A stretch of DNA of 64,000 bases. It comes from Treponema sp. Its GTDB lineage: Bacteria; Spirochaetota; Spirochaetia; Treponematales; Treponemataceae. Of this stretch, positions 25,302 to 34,938 are shown piece by piece. The stretch covers positions 1-64,000 of the forward strand of contig JAFSRD010000012.1 in the NCBI GenBank assembly GCA_017446265.1, read 5' to 3'. Below the pieces are notes generated by a model. It had not been told where the DNA came from and did not search any database. It saw nothing but the letters and a program-made list of their open reading frames with translations. Both the position numbers and the translations under genes were made by a program. How positions within the stretch are numbered: the stretch's first letter is position 1; the number at the start of each line of letters is the position of its first letter.

Positions 25302-27098
25302 ATGGATTTTACTGAATTTAGTTTGCATGAAGACTTGTTGCGCGGCATTAGCGCAGCAGGATATGTAACATGTACTCCTGTGCAGGAACAAATGCTTAAA
25401 ACGGCGCTCGACGGCTCAGACATGTACGTGCAGTCTCAGACGGGCACAGGAAAAACTGCGGCATACCTTATTCCCATTTTACAGGAACTTTTAACGCACG
25501 CAGAAAAAAAGCAAGTGCTCGTACTGCTTCCCACGCGCGAGCTTGCAGTACAGGTTGAAGAAGAGGCGAAAACGCTCACAAGTGCAACGAGTTTTTCCGC
25601 GTTCAGTTTTTACGGAGGCGTCGGCTACGAAAAGCAAATCAAAGCGTTGAAGAACGGTGTTGACATTATCATTGGAACGCCAGGTCGCATGATAGATTTG
25701 CAAGAAGGCGGACAGCTTGATTTGTCACGCGTCGGATTTCTCGTTGTTGATGAAGCTGACAGGATGTTCGACATGGGGTTTTACCCCGATTTGAGAAAAT
25801 TGCTTAAAGTGCTTCCAAAAGCGGAAGAGCGGCAAACAATGCTGTTTTCCGCGACACTCAATTCATACGTAAAAAATCTTGCGTGGGAATACACGCTTGA
25901 CGCAAAGGAAATCACAATTGAATCGGATAACATCACTGTTGACCAGATTGACCAAGAACTTTTGCATGTTTCAAGCGATGAAAAAATGCAGTTGCTTGTT
26001 GGAATCCTTTCGCGTGAAAAGCCTGAAAGTGTTTTGATTTTCTGCAACACAAAGCGCATGTGCGAAATAATTTCAAAACGACTCAATTTGAACGGCTTTA
26101 AGAGCGAGTTCATCATAGGCGACTTGCCGCAGTCAAAGCGGCTGCATGTTTTGAACCAGTTTAAGGGCGGCTCTGTTTCCATACTCGTTGCCACCGATGT
26201 TGCTGCGCGTGGCATTGACGTGCATGATTTGGCGATGGTGGTGAATTACGATTTGCCGAATGAATCGGAAAACTACGTGCACAGAATCGGACGCACAGCG
26301 CGAGCGGGCAAAAGTGGCAAGGCATACACATTTTGCAGCGAACAAGATGTTTACAATCTTCCGCCGATTGAGCGCTACATAGAAATGCAGATTCCCGCTC
26401 GTGTTGCAGACGGATCGCTGCTCGGAGTTGACAAAAGTGCGGGCGTGTATATACGTACAGAAAATTGGCGTGAAGATTATGATGACGGCACTTCACATGC
26501 CTATGGCGATAAAGGACGCAACGGCAGGCGCGGAGAAGACAAGCGACGCGGCAATATGCGGAGTGGTAATGCGCGCCGAGCCACAAGCGAAAGAAACTTT
26601 GATAAAAAACGAGGTGCGCGCACGCAACTCTGCGTTGATAGAACGCGCGACGAAAATGCGCGCGACAGCAGCTTGTGGCGCATGAATGATGAAGATGCAG
26701 AAAAATTGCAAAGCATGTCGTTTGAAGATCGCATGAAGTTGTACAAAGAAAAATATGCCAATCGGGGGGCAAGTTCTGAAGAAAGCGAAAAGCGGAGCGG
26801 CAAAAAAAAGCGGAGCAAGCCGCATGCAAAATTGCGCGACAGCACGACGACAACAAATCTTTCTACAAGGAATGACCTTTCATCACTCAGAGCAAAAGAA
26901 TCTCGCAAGAACAAAAAACGTGGCAATCGATTGGAGTTTTCGCGTGTGCAAAGCACGCATGTACAGAACAGCGCGCACAAAAATCAGCAGAATGGAAACG
27001 CACAGTCTGCGCTGCAACAAAAGAAGTATGACAGCACTAAAAAAGGCTTGCAGTCGCGAAGCTTGTGGAGCAAGGTTAAATCGCTGTTCGGAAAGTAA
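25302..27098 (+). CDS. DEAD-box ATP-dependent RNA helicase with basic C-terminal tail
   Basis: A 598-residue helicase. Q motif CTPVQEQ, Walker A SQTGTGKT, PTRELA, GTPGR, DEAD in VVDEADRMFDMGF, SAT in LFSATLN, then ATDVAARGIDV and HRIGRTARAG define the RhlB/RhlE/CsdA group. From about residue 400 the protein is a Lys/Arg/Ser/Asn-rich, probably disordered tail (GRNGRRGEDKRRGNMRSGNARR...) of nearly 200 residues, a common RNA-tethering extension. It probably acts in RNA decay or ribosome assembly; PNPase is elsewhere in the window. The gene has a near-consensus -10 directly before the start and no RBS. Confidence -1.
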   Translation: MDFTEFSLHEDLLRGISAAGYVTCTPVQEQMLKTALDGSDMYVQSQTGTGKTAAYLIPILQELLTHAEKKQVLVLLPTRELAVQVEEEAKTLTSATSFSAFSFYGGVGYEKQIKALKNGVDIIIGTPGRMIDLQEGGQLDLSRVGFLVVDEADRMFDMGFYPDLRKLLKVLPKAEERQTMLFSATLNSYVKNLAWEYTLDAKEITIESDNITVDQIDQELLHVSSDEKMQLLVGILSREKPESVLIFCNTKRMCEIISKRLNLNGFKSEFIIGDLPQSKRLHVLNQFKGGSVSILVATDVAARGIDVHDLAMVVNYDLPNESENYVHRIGRTARAGKSGKAYTFCSEQDVYNLPPIERYIEMQIPARVADGSLLGVDKSAGVYIRTENWREDYDDGTSHAYGDKGRNGRRGEDKRRGNMRSGNARRATSERNFDKKRGARTQLCVDRTRDENARDSSLWRMNDEDAEKLQSMSFEDRMKLYKEKYANRGASSEESEKRSGKKKRSKPHAKLRDSTTTTNLSTRNDLSSLRAKESRKNKKRGNRLEFSRVQSTHVQNSAHKNQQNGNAQSALQQKKYDSTKKGLQSRSLWSKVKSLFGK

Positions 27099-27120
27099 TG
27101 GAATGCAATAGAGGATAAAA

Positions 27121-28764
27121 TTGATTACAGTATCAGATGTCAGTTTAAAATTCAGCGAAACACCGCTGTTCAAAGATGTTAATTTAAAATTCATTGATGG
27201 AAACTGCTACGGCATTATAGGGGCAAACGGCGCAGGAAAGTCAACGTTTCTCAAAGTGCTTTCAGGCGAGCACGAGCGTGACTCGGGCACTATCACGTTG
27301 TCGCAGGGGCAGCGCATGGCAGTGCTCCAGCAAAATCACTTCGCTTTCGACTCGTATTCTGTTAAAGAAACTGTGATGATGGGGTTTCCAAAATTGTACG
27401 AGTGTGGAAAGGCGCGCGATGAAATCTATGCGAAGGCAGATTTTTCTGAAGAAGATGGCATACGTGCGTCGGAGCTTGAAGCGGAGTTTGGAGAACTTGG
27501 CGGTTATGAAGCGGAAAATCAAATAGAGCAGATGCTTTCAGGTCTTGGGCTTGAAGAAGAGCACCACGACAAAATGATGAGTGAGCTTGACGAAAATCAA
27601 AAAGTGCGCGTGCTGCTTGCGCAAGCGATTTTTGGCAATCCCGATGTGCTGCTTCTTGACGAGCCGACGAACGGTCTTGACATTGAGTCGATTACGTGGC
27701 TCGAAAATTTTCTGCTTGAATTTGAAAACACGGTGATTGTTGTAAGCCATGACCGCCATTTTTTGAATACAGTGTGCACTGTCATCTGCGACATTGACTA
27801 CGGAAAAATCACGCAGTTCTCGGGCAACTACGACTTCTGGTATCAGATGAGTCAGATTTTGCAAAAACAAGCAAAAGATCAGGCGCGCCGCCGTGAAGAT
27901 AAAATGGCAGATTTAAAAGAATTTATCCAGCGCTTTGCGTCGAACGCGTCCAAGAGCCGTCAGGCAACGAGTCGCAAAAAAGTGCTCGACCGTCTTGCAC
28001 TTGAGGAACTTCCTGTTACGAGCAGAAAATTTCCGTACGTTCATTTTGCGCAAGAGCGCGCCATAGGAAACAACACGCTTGAAGTGAAAAAACTCAACTA
28101 TACGCAAGACGGCGTGCAACTGCTCAAAGATTTTTCGCTTGTTGTAAACCGTACAGACAAAATTGCATTTGTAGGAATTGAGCACAACGCTATCTCTGCA
28201 TTTTTCGACATTATTGCAGACGAGAAAACTGCCGACTCTGGCGAAGTGCTTTGGGGGCAGACGACGAGCCACACGTATTTGCCGCGCGACACAAACAAAT
28301 ATTTTGAAAACGACAAGAACATTACCGAATGGCTCAAGCAATATTCAAAAGAGCAGGACGACTCATACGTGCGCGGCTTTTTGGGAAGAATGCTTTTTTC
28401 TGGTGATGAGTCTTTAAAGCCTGTGGCAGTTCTTTCGGGCGGCGAAAAAGTACGCTGCATGCTTTCTAAAATGATGCTGCAAAATGCAAACGTGCTCATC
28501 CTTGACGACCCCACAAATCATCTTGATTTGGAAGCAATAGAAAGCTTGAATACCGCGCTCGAAAATTTTCCGGGCGTTGTGCTTTTTAACAGCCACGATC
28601 ACGAGTTCATCTCGTCTATTGCAAACCGCATTGTAGAAATTACGCCAGGCGGCATCATTGACCGCATGATGACGTTTGATGACTATGTTGCAGATAAAAC
28701 AATCACAGAACTGCGCGAAAAGTATTACGAGGGCACGGGAAAGAAAATCAAGTATAGGATGTAG
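27121..28764 (+). CDS. ABC-F ATPase, YbiT-like
   Basis: A 547-residue soluble protein with two ATPase domains joined by a charged linker (about 235-300), the ABC-F plan; such proteins act on the ribosomal E site. Domain 1 has Walker A GANGAGKST and Walker B VLLLDEPTNGLDI but a non-canonical signature (SELDENQKVRVLLAQAI), as in YbiT. Domain 2 has LSGGEKVRCML and VLILDDPTNHLDL, but its Walker A position reads VGIEHNAISAFF and lacks GKS/T. Walker B of domain 2 ends in Asp-Asp rather than Asp-Glu. The start is TTG, with AGAGG just upstream. It is 22 bp from the helicase gene and probably co-transcribed. Confidence -1.
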   Translation: MITVSDVSLKFSETPLFKDVNLKFIDGNCYGIIGANGAGKSTFLKVLSGEHERDSGTITLSQGQRMAVLQQNHFAFDSYSVKETVMMGFPKLYECGKARDEIYAKADFSEEDGIRASELEAEFGELGGYEAENQIEQMLSGLGLEEEHHDKMMSELDENQKVRVLLAQAIFGNPDVLLLDEPTNGLDIESITWLENFLLEFENTVIVVSHDRHFLNTVCTVICDIDYGKITQFSGNYDFWYQMSQILQKQAKDQARRREDKMADLKEFIQRFASNASKSRQATSRKKVLDRLALEELPVTSRKFPYVHFAQERAIGNNTLEVKKLNYTQDGVQLLKDFSLVVNRTDKIAFVGIEHNAISAFFDIIADEKTADSGEVLWGQTTSHTYLPRDTNKYFENDKNITEWLKQYSKEQDDSYVRGFLGRMLFSGDESLKPVAVLSGGEKVRCMLSKMMLQNANVLILDDPTNHLDLEAIESLNTALENFPGVVLFNSHDHEFISSIANRIVEITPGGIIDRMMTFDDYVADKTITELREKYYEGTGKKIKYRM

Positions 28765-29295
28765 ATGATGAAAAAATTACTTATGTTTGCGGGAGTAGTT
28801 GTGATGATATGCTCATGCAGTTCGAAAAAATCTTTTACGACTGGTGCGAGCCGTCAAGCTGTTGTTGGCATGCCCAATCCTATTCGTGAATCGACGCAAG
28901 CAGAAATTCTCGAACTGCTCGGCATTGCATTTGCTGTTCCAGAAAGCGCTTCCGACATTCGCTACGCTATTATTGCAAATGAAACTGCGCAAGTTGATTT
29001 TATGTGGCGTAACGCAAAATGCACATGCCGCGTGCAACCGTCTTCAGAACTTGAATTAAAAGATATTTCTGGGTTTTATTACACGTGGAAAAATGAAGCC
29101 GATGTGCAAGTAGGCTATAACGATGCAAAAGCAAAGTGGACAACTGATGAAAGCGGTGAAAGTGTCGGCATTTGCATTTGGTGGGACGCAGCGCCAGGCA
29201 TTATGTATTCAGTGAGCATGAAAAAAAATGCAAGCAAAGAAAATCTTGTAGAGCTTGCGAATGCTGTGTACATTCAAATGCAAGGAGATGCTTAA
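28765..29295 (+). CDS. Putative lipoprotein, function unknown
   Basis: A 176-residue protein with a short lipoprotein signal (LLMFAGVVVMICSC) followed by a Ser/Lys-rich linker. The rest is one small domain with IAFAVPESASDIRYAII, VDFMWRNAKCTCRV and VGICIWWDAAPGIMYSVSM, reminiscent of DUF4367-type extracytoplasmic domains, but I cannot confirm this. It begins directly at the ABC-F stop codon, so it is likely translated from the same mRNA. No catalytic motif is visible. Confidence -1.
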   Translation: MMKKLLMFAGVVVMICSCSSKKSFTTGASRQAVVGMPNPIRESTQAEILELLGIAFAVPESASDIRYAIIANETAQVDFMWRNAKCTCRVQPSSELELKDISGFYYTWKNEADVQVGYNDAKAKWTTDESGESVGICIWWDAAPGIMYSVSMKKNASKENLVELANAVYIQMQGDA

Positions 29296-29524
29296 TAATT
29301 TTTGATTAGGCATCATCTTTGCTGTAGCAATTTTTTTTGCTTCGTGCGCAACAAGACAGCTTCATGCAGCTGCATTGAGCTCAGGCGATTCCCGTTGGCA
29401 GAGCGATAATGCGCTTATTTCCGACGCGCAGTCCGATTTTACAAAATGCGATGCGCTTCAGACGGCGCAGGGAGTGATGCAGCCTGTCCTTGAAAAGTTG
29501 CTGTCATTCCGTCCTACTATCTGA
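29288..29524 (+). pseudogene. Small lipoprotein frame interrupted by TGA in its signal peptide
   Basis: Reading from ATG 29288 gives MLNNF, a TGA (29303-29305), then LGIIFAVAIFFASC, a good lipoprotein signal with lipobox FASC, and about 58 further codons ending RPTI and TGA at 29522-29524. No ATG, GTG or TTG lies between the TGA and the lipobox. AAGGAG directly abuts the ATG. Most likely a decayed gene, or one using a rare start codon. Its 3' end overlaps the end of the opposing helicase gene by about 8 nt. Confidence -1.
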
Positions 29525-31526
29525 ATTTTTTGAGCATTGCTGCAAGGTAGTCGTGCGCCTGCTCTTCGCTCACTTCTTCATCTCTTATTTCATGGCATTC
29601 TACAAGGTGCTGCGGAATTTCTGCAAGAAAGCGCGACGGCTCGCATTCAACGACTGCCTGAAGTTTTTTTCGTTTTTGACACGATGAGATGATAAGCTTG
29701 TCGCGCGCTCTTGTTATGGCAACATAAAAAAGGCGCCGCTCTTCTTCCACATTCCCATTGTTTTCTTCGACTGACCGCGCGTGCGGCATGAGCCCTTCTT
29801 CCGCTCCTGCAATAAACACAACGGGGAACTCAAGTCCTTTCGACGCGTGAATTGTCATAAGGTTTACTTTTCCTTTACCGCTGTCGTCTTCAATGTCGTC
29901 GCGGCTCAAAAGCGTAATGCGATTCAAATAGTTAAAAAGCCCCGAGTCATCAGTGTCAGGATTGTTTTCCCATGTTTCAATTGACTGCAAAAGCGTTTCG
30001 ATATTTTGCAATTTGAAGCGCACAGCTTTTTCGTTTTTTTGAAATTCACCTATGAGGTAGTCGCGGTAGTTTATGTCGTCAACAAATTGCCGCACTTTGC
30101 CTGCAAGCCCCTTTCCTCCGAGCAGCGTGGTGCGCCCTGTTTCGATGAGCTCTATAAACTCTAAAAGTGATTTTTTTGCCGATTCGCTCATCTTGCCTGA
30201 TGGGTCTTTTACAAAATATGCCATTGCCTGCCACAGCGTGCTCGCATTCTGCTTTGCAAGTTCATTAAGCATGGCAATGGTGCTTCGTCCAATCCCTCTA
30301 CGCGGCGTATTGATAATGCGCAACAGATTGATGTCATCGTCATGATTTGCAACGACCCGCAAGTAGCTGATAATGTCTTTGATTTCCATGCGCTCGAAAA
30401 AGCTTGTACCACCGCTCATCATGTAGGGAATGTTCGCTTCTAGCAGAGCTTCTTCGATTGCGCGCGACTGTGAGTTTGTCCGCATGAGTATGCCGAACTC
30501 GTCATATTTGCGCGTTTCTTCCATAGCAATGCCTTGAATGCTTTCCGCAATGAACTCCGCTTCTGCCACCTCATTTTCCGGCATGAATAGTTCAATCGGT
30601 TTTCCGCCGCCGTTGCCGCTCCACAATTTTTTGTCTTTGCGGTTTGTGTTATGTGCAATAACTCCATTTGCCGCATCTAAAATCGTTTCTGTGGAACGAT
30701 AGTTTTGCTCTAATCTGATTTCCTGCATGTCGGGAAAATCTTTTTCAAACTGCACGATATTTTGATAATCCGCACCCCTCCACGAGTAGATTGATTGGTC
30801 GTCGTCACCTACAACAGCGACATTGTTTTGTGCAAGAAGATGCATAAGTTCATATTGCTGATGGCTTGTATCCTGAAACTCATCAACCATAATGTATTTG
30901 TAGCGTGCCTTGTATTTTGCAAGCACATCGGGATGTTCGTGAAAGAGTTTTATGGGCAGCATGATGAGGTCGTCAAAATCGACTGCGTTGTACAGTTGCA
31001 ACCCTTGCTGATACGAATCGTAAAGCGCGCGGTACATGTCGTTTGCCGACTCCCAGTTTTTGCGTCCTGTTTTGATGTTTGAAAAAAGGTTTGCAATTTT
31101 ATACACGTCGAGCGTGTCGGCAGTAAATTGCAGTTCACGACCGCTTTCTTTTATGAGCGATGACTTATCTGTTTCGTCGTAGATTGAAAAATTTTCTCTC
31201 CATCCGAGCTTGTCTATGTCTGCGCGGAGAATGCGCACGCCGAACGCATGGAATGTAGACACCGTAAGGTTTTGCAGTTTTTTTCCCGTAAGCGATTTTA
31301 CACGCTCTTCCATTTCGCGCGCCGCCTTGTTTGTAAACGTAAGCGCAAGAATCTGACTTTGCGGAATGCCTGAATCAAGCATGTGCGCAATGCGATATGT
31401 GATGACGCGTGTTTTTCCGCTGCCTGCTCCTGCAATTATCAAGATGGAACCGTCGAGCGTTGTGACGGCACGCAACTGTTCGGGATTAAGTTCGCTCTGG
31501 AGCGATTGCAAATCTAGATGCGGCAT
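29517..31526 (-). CDS. UvrD/PcrA/Rep-type DNA helicase (SF1A)
   Basis: A 669-residue 3'-to-5' DNA helicase. LNPEQLRAVT (Q motif), AGAGSGKTRVITYRIAHML (Walker A), FTNKAAREM, VDEFQDTSHQQYELM (motif II), VGDDDQSIYSWRGAD (III), LEQNYRST (IV), MTIHASKGLEFPVVFIAG (V) and EERRLFYVAITRARDKL (VI) are all present. It acts in repair and in clearing blocked forks. The start at 31526, not 31589, is chosen because a promoter (TTGCCC-17 bp-TACACT) ends 8 nt before it and homologs begin near LDLQSLQSELNPEQ. It is divergent from the hexokinase gene. Confidence -1.
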   Translation of the reverse strand: MPHLDLQSLQSELNPEQLRAVTTLDGSILIIAGAGSGKTRVITYRIAHMLDSGIPQSQILALTFTNKAAREMEERVKSLTGKKLQNLTVSTFHAFGVRILRADIDKLGWRENFSIYDETDKSSLIKESGRELQFTADTLDVYKIANLFSNIKTGRKNWESANDMYRALYDSYQQGLQLYNAVDFDDLIMLPIKLFHEHPDVLAKYKARYKYIMVDEFQDTSHQQYELMHLLAQNNVAVVGDDDQSIYSWRGADYQNIVQFEKDFPDMQEIRLEQNYRSTETILDAANGVIAHNTNRKDKKLWSGNGGGKPIELFMPENEVAEAEFIAESIQGIAMEETRKYDEFGILMRTNSQSRAIEEALLEANIPYMMSGGTSFFERMEIKDIISYLRVVANHDDDINLLRIINTPRRGIGRSTIAMLNELAKQNASTLWQAMAYFVKDPSGKMSESAKKSLLEFIELIETGRTTLLGGKGLAGKVRQFVDDINYRDYLIGEFQKNEKAVRFKLQNIETLLQSIETWENNPDTDDSGLFNYLNRITLLSRDDIEDDSGKGKVNLMTIHASKGLEFPVVFIAGAEEGLMPHARSVEENNGNVEEERRLFYVAITRARDKLIISSCQKRKKLQAVVECEPSRFLAEIPQHLVECHEIRDEEVSEEQAHDYLAAMLKKFR

Positions 31527-31534
31527 AGGGCATG

Positions 31535-31563
31535 AGTGTAGCACAAGCGGTGCGTTTGGGCAA
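31535..31563 (-). promoter_or_regulatory. Promoter of the uvrD-like gene, leaderless layout
   Basis: On the minus strand: -35 TTGCCC (31563-31558), 17-bp spacer, -10 TACACT (31540-31535), 8 nt to the ATG at 31526. No Shine-Dalgarno is present. Confidence -1.
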
Positions 31564-31627
31564 GGTAGGTGTTTGCGTGCTCTAGTCATTTCCTTGCAAT
31601 TGTGCTATACTTTTATAGGGTGGAACT

Positions 31628-32935
31628 ATGATAGCAGAGGCATCAGATTTTTTTTCTCGCCATAATTTTGTGCGCTCCGTTGATGTCAACGTGACGGTAA
31701 ATGCATTGCTGCGCGACATGCATAATGGACTGCATGGAAAAGAAGCTGACCAAGATATGATTCCCACGTTTCTCAATCCGCCTCAAACGTCGCCTCGTGG
31801 CAGGAGCGTCATCGTCATAGATGCAGGCGGTACGAATTTCCGCTCATGCCTTGTCACATTCGATGAAGACGGCGTGCCGTCAATTGACTTGCTGCAAAAG
31901 ACGAGCATGCCCGGAGTCGGCAAGCAGCTTTCTCGAACGGAATTTTTTGACGCGATTGCAAAAAATATTGAGCATTTGAAAGATAAGTCAGATGCAATAG
32001 GCTTCTGCTTTTCATATGCAATGAAAATTACCGAAGACGGCGATGGCACGCTCATCATGTTTTCAAAAGAAGTGAATGCACCTGAAGTTATAGGAAGCAA
32101 AATTGGCGCGTGCTTGAAAGAAGTGCTTGTACGTCACGGTTGGAAAAAGAATGTGCGCATTACGCTTTTAAACGACACTGTTGCAGCGCTTCTTGCAGGT
32201 GCTGCCGCGCCCACCACAGGAAAAAAATATTCATCATACATAGGCTTGATTCTCGGCACGGGACTCAATGCAGCGTATATTCAGCCACAAATCGACAGTT
32301 CTTCTGCATATGCAAATTCTAGCAGCTTTAAAGAGCAGATAATCGTGTGCGAGTCGGGGAAATTTGGCCATATTGCGCTTTCTGATTTTGACACGGCCGT
32401 TGACAACAAGACGCTTAATCAAAAAACATCTCTCATAGAAAAGCAAAGTTCTGGTGCGTATCTTGGACTTGTTGCGCATGAGATGCTTGTTGCGGCGGCA
32501 AACGAAAAATTGTTAAGCGAGCAGTGTGCGCAGCGTATTGCGGCACTCCAGTCGCTTTCGCTTATTGAATTTGACAATTTTCTTCACGCGCCGTTTTCGG
32601 AGCATTCTACAATCGGAAAGATTGCAGCGGAAAGTGCAACAGAACGTGACTACGACATTTTGTTTGAGTTGCTTGATTCAGTTGCGGAGCGTTCCGCGCG
32701 TCATGCAGCTGCAATCCTTGCTGCATGCGTCATTCAAAGCGGAGCGGGAACGAGCGCGTCAAAGCCTGTATGTATCGTGTGCAACGGCAGCACGTATTAC
32801 AAAACGTACGGAATTGCACGGCGCGTGCAGGGCTATCTTGAAGATGTGCTCACCGTGCGTCGCGGTTTGTATTGGGAAACGATTTCTGTCGAGCACGACA
32901 TTACGCTTGGCGCTGCGATAGGCGGTTTGAAATAA
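31628..32935 (+). CDS. Hexokinase (eukaryote-like, treponemal type)
   Basis: A 435-residue sugar kinase of the actin/HSP70 fold. The phosphate-1 loop region is VIVIDAGGTNFRSCLVTFD, the catalytic Asp region ITLLNDTVAALLAGA, the phosphate-2 region IGLILGTGLNAAYI, and the adenosine region VCNGSTYYKTYGI. Length and motifs match eukaryotic-type hexokinases, which treponemes are known to carry, rather than bacterial glucokinase. It phosphorylates glucose for glycolysis. TATACT (31606-31611) and GGGTGG before the ATG suggest its own short-leader promoter. The flagellar gene flbB follows at 59 bp, so read-through into the flagellar operon is possible. Confidence -1.
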   Translation: MIAEASDFFSRHNFVRSVDVNVTVNALLRDMHNGLHGKEADQDMIPTFLNPPQTSPRGRSVIVIDAGGTNFRSCLVTFDEDGVPSIDLLQKTSMPGVGKQLSRTEFFDAIAKNIEHLKDKSDAIGFCFSYAMKITEDGDGTLIMFSKEVNAPEVIGSKIGACLKEVLVRHGWKKNVRITLLNDTVAALLAGAAAPTTGKKYSSYIGLILGTGLNAAYIQPQIDSSSAYANSSSFKEQIIVCESGKFGHIALSDFDTAVDNKTLNQKTSLIEKQSSGAYLGLVAHEMLVAAANEKLLSEQCAQRIAALQSLSLIEFDNFLHAPFSEHSTIGKIAAESATERDYDILFELLDSVAERSARHAAAILAACVIQSGAGTSASKPVCIVCNGSTYYKTYGIARRVQGYLEDVLTVRRGLYWETISVEHDITLGAAIGGLK

Positions 32936-32994
32936 TGCTAAATGGCAGGCTGTTTTCTGCCGATTGTGATTATAGAACTGGGTGGGGTATGTAG

Positions 32995-33624
32995 ATGGCA
33001 CGGGGAAAAAACATCGGAAAGTCAATAGTTCTTCTTTTTCTCATAATAATTCTCTGTCTTGGCGGGCTTTTGTGGTTTGATTATCTTGGCATCATTCACG
33101 CAAAGACAGTGTTTGCCCCTGTATACCGCTTATTTGGCAGAAAAGTGCAAACTTCTTCAACCGCAACAACGCCAAGAATGCTCAACAATGATTTAGACCA
33201 AGACAGAATTGACAAACAGCGTGAAGCGCTTCAACTGTATAAAGAAGAACTTGACAAGCGCGAGCTTGATTTAGCTTCATCTGACCAGCAAAATGAAAAA
33301 ATTGCGGCAGAACTTGCTGAACGTGAAAAAGCGCTTGAAGAACGCGAAAAAACATTTAACAATTTTCAAAAACAGTACGATGATAAAAATATAAACATAG
33401 AACAGATCGCAACGCAGTTGTACAACATGCCGCCGGCAAATGCAGTAGAGATTCTTGTGGCTATGGACGATCAACTTGTGATTGACGTGCTGCGCAAAGA
33501 AGATGAAATTGCAAAGGCAAACGACCAGTTCGCAATGGGTTCGTACTGGTTGCAGCTTATGCCTGCGGAGAGAGCTGCTGCAATTCAGCGTAAAATGGTG
33601 AGCAAGCCTATAACGCTCGACTAG
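32995..33624 (+). CDS. flbB: Periplasmic-flagellum collar protein FlbB
   Basis: A 209-residue protein with one N-terminal membrane segment (SIVLLFLIIILCLGGLLWFDYLG, about 10-32), a coiled coil (about 65-125, rich in E/K/L/Q), and an MgtE-N-like C-terminal domain (IATQLYNMPPANAVEILVAMDDQLVIDVL). This matches spirochete FlbB, part of the motor collar and related to MotE. It sits directly before fliK as in Borrelia and Treponema. GGGTGGGG provides the RBS region. It is the first flagellar gene of the left cluster. Confidence -1.
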   Translation: MARGKNIGKSIVLLFLIIILCLGGLLWFDYLGIIHAKTVFAPVYRLFGRKVQTSSTATTPRMLNNDLDQDRIDKQREALQLYKEELDKRELDLASSDQQNEKIAAELAEREKALEEREKTFNNFQKQYDDKNINIEQIATQLYNMPPANAVEILVAMDDQLVIDVLRKEDEIAKANDQFAMGSYWLQLMPAERAAAIQRKMVSKPITLD

Positions 33625-33671
33625 CTGCATGCTGCGGTCTTCCTTTGTTTATGAATTGGAGGAACGCACGA

Positions 33672-34898
33672 ATGCAGGGAGCTCCTGTCATACCAAAACT
33701 AGAAAAACTTGAAAGCGTCGAAAAACTTGAACACGTCTCTCCGCATAAAATCGCTTTGCACAGTTCAGGAGATTCGAGAAAAGCGACTTTTGCAGAGCTT
33801 GTCGAGCGCGCTCACAATGAAAAGCTCGAAAAGCAAAAAGTTGACAAAATTCAAAATGCAGAAGATTTGCGTGCGAGAACTATTAGAGGGGAAAAACGCG
33901 AATCTGAAACGCAACAGGTAAAAGAGCGCAGCTCTCGAAAAGATAACGCGCGAGAAGCGCCAACAACCGATGACGTAGAAACGGGCGCAGCACAAGTCGT
34001 CTCATATCACGATGAAGCGCAGAACGCGTTGCTTGAAAATATTGCGCTTGTCATCGAAGGCGCAGAGGGCGGCCAAGAAGTTGCGGCAATACAGCATGAG
34101 CCTGTATTTGAAAGCGCAGCAATCATGCAAAACAGTTTTACTGTTGAACAGTTGAGCGTGCAGCCTGTGCAAGAGAATGCAGACGCGCGTTTGGTCAAAG
34201 ACGAGCGCAAAAACGACAGTTTTGCAGAGAGGCAGTTTGCGCTTGATGCAGACGGAAAAATCACTGTTACCGATTTGCGCACAGAAGTTGCGCCAGAAGC
34301 GATGCAGCCTGTAAAAAATGCAGAAACAGAATTGCTGATTTCTACAGATAAAAATGGCTCTCCTGAATTTGTTATGACGCTCGGACAGAATGTTCAGCAC
34401 AATATTTTATCGCTTGACAGTCAAAGCGCATCGGCAGCAAGTTCTAATTTTCAAGCGATGCTCGCAAATCAGATACAAGCAAATGCAGGAGAATTTGTTA
34501 AAGCTGGATCAATAGTGCTGCGCGACAACAACATGGGCACAATCAATCTTGTGCTGCATCCTGAATCGCTCGGAAATGTAAAGATAAGCTTGCAGTTGTC
34601 CGATAAGGTGATAAACGGGCAGATTGTCGTGAGCACGCAGGAAGCGTATAACGCGTTCAAAGACAGCGCAGACATTTTGCGCAATGCGTTTTCGCAGAAT
34701 GGATTTGAAGCGAACGCCTTTACTGTTGCGTATTCAGGTGCGCAAAGTGGAAGCGGCAGTTTTGCTGATGCGCGAGGCGATGAAAGTTCTGCATTTGCGC
34801 AAGGCGGCAGCAGTTACGAAAACGCGCAACTGCTAGAAGCGATACCGAGCGGAAGCACATACATTGCTGCGGAACACGTGGTAAACGTTGTTGCATAA
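33672..34898 (+). CDS. fliK: Flagellar hook-length control protein FliK (treponemal Tap1)
   Basis: A 408-residue protein. The N-terminal 280 residues are charged, low-complexity and probably flexible, as in FliK rulers. The C-terminal domain (about 285-370) contains GSIVLRDNNMGTINLVLHPESLGNVKISLQL and AYNAFKDSADILRNAFSQNG, the FliK substrate-switching domain. It measures hook length and switches export specificity with FlhB. The start at 33672 follows GGAGG by 9 nt; an ATG at 33645 lacks an RBS. It is 47 bp after flbB and 40 bp before flgD. Confidence -1.
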   Translation: MQGAPVIPKLEKLESVEKLEHVSPHKIALHSSGDSRKATFAELVERAHNEKLEKQKVDKIQNAEDLRARTIRGEKRESETQQVKERSSRKDNAREAPTTDDVETGAAQVVSYHDEAQNALLENIALVIEGAEGGQEVAAIQHEPVFESAAIMQNSFTVEQLSVQPVQENADARLVKDERKNDSFAERQFALDADGKITVTDLRTEVAPEAMQPVKNAETELLISTDKNGSPEFVMTLGQNVQHNILSLDSQSASAASSNFQAMLANQIQANAGEFVKAGSIVLRDNNMGTINLVLHPESLGNVKISLQLSDKVINGQIVVSTQEAYNAFKDSADILRNAFSQNGFEANAFTVAYSGAQSGSGSFADARGDESSAFAQGGSSYENAQLLEAIPSGSTYIAAEHVVNVVA

Positions 34899-34938
34899 AT
34901 TATTAATTTAGTAATTGTTAATCATAAAGAAGAGGTAG

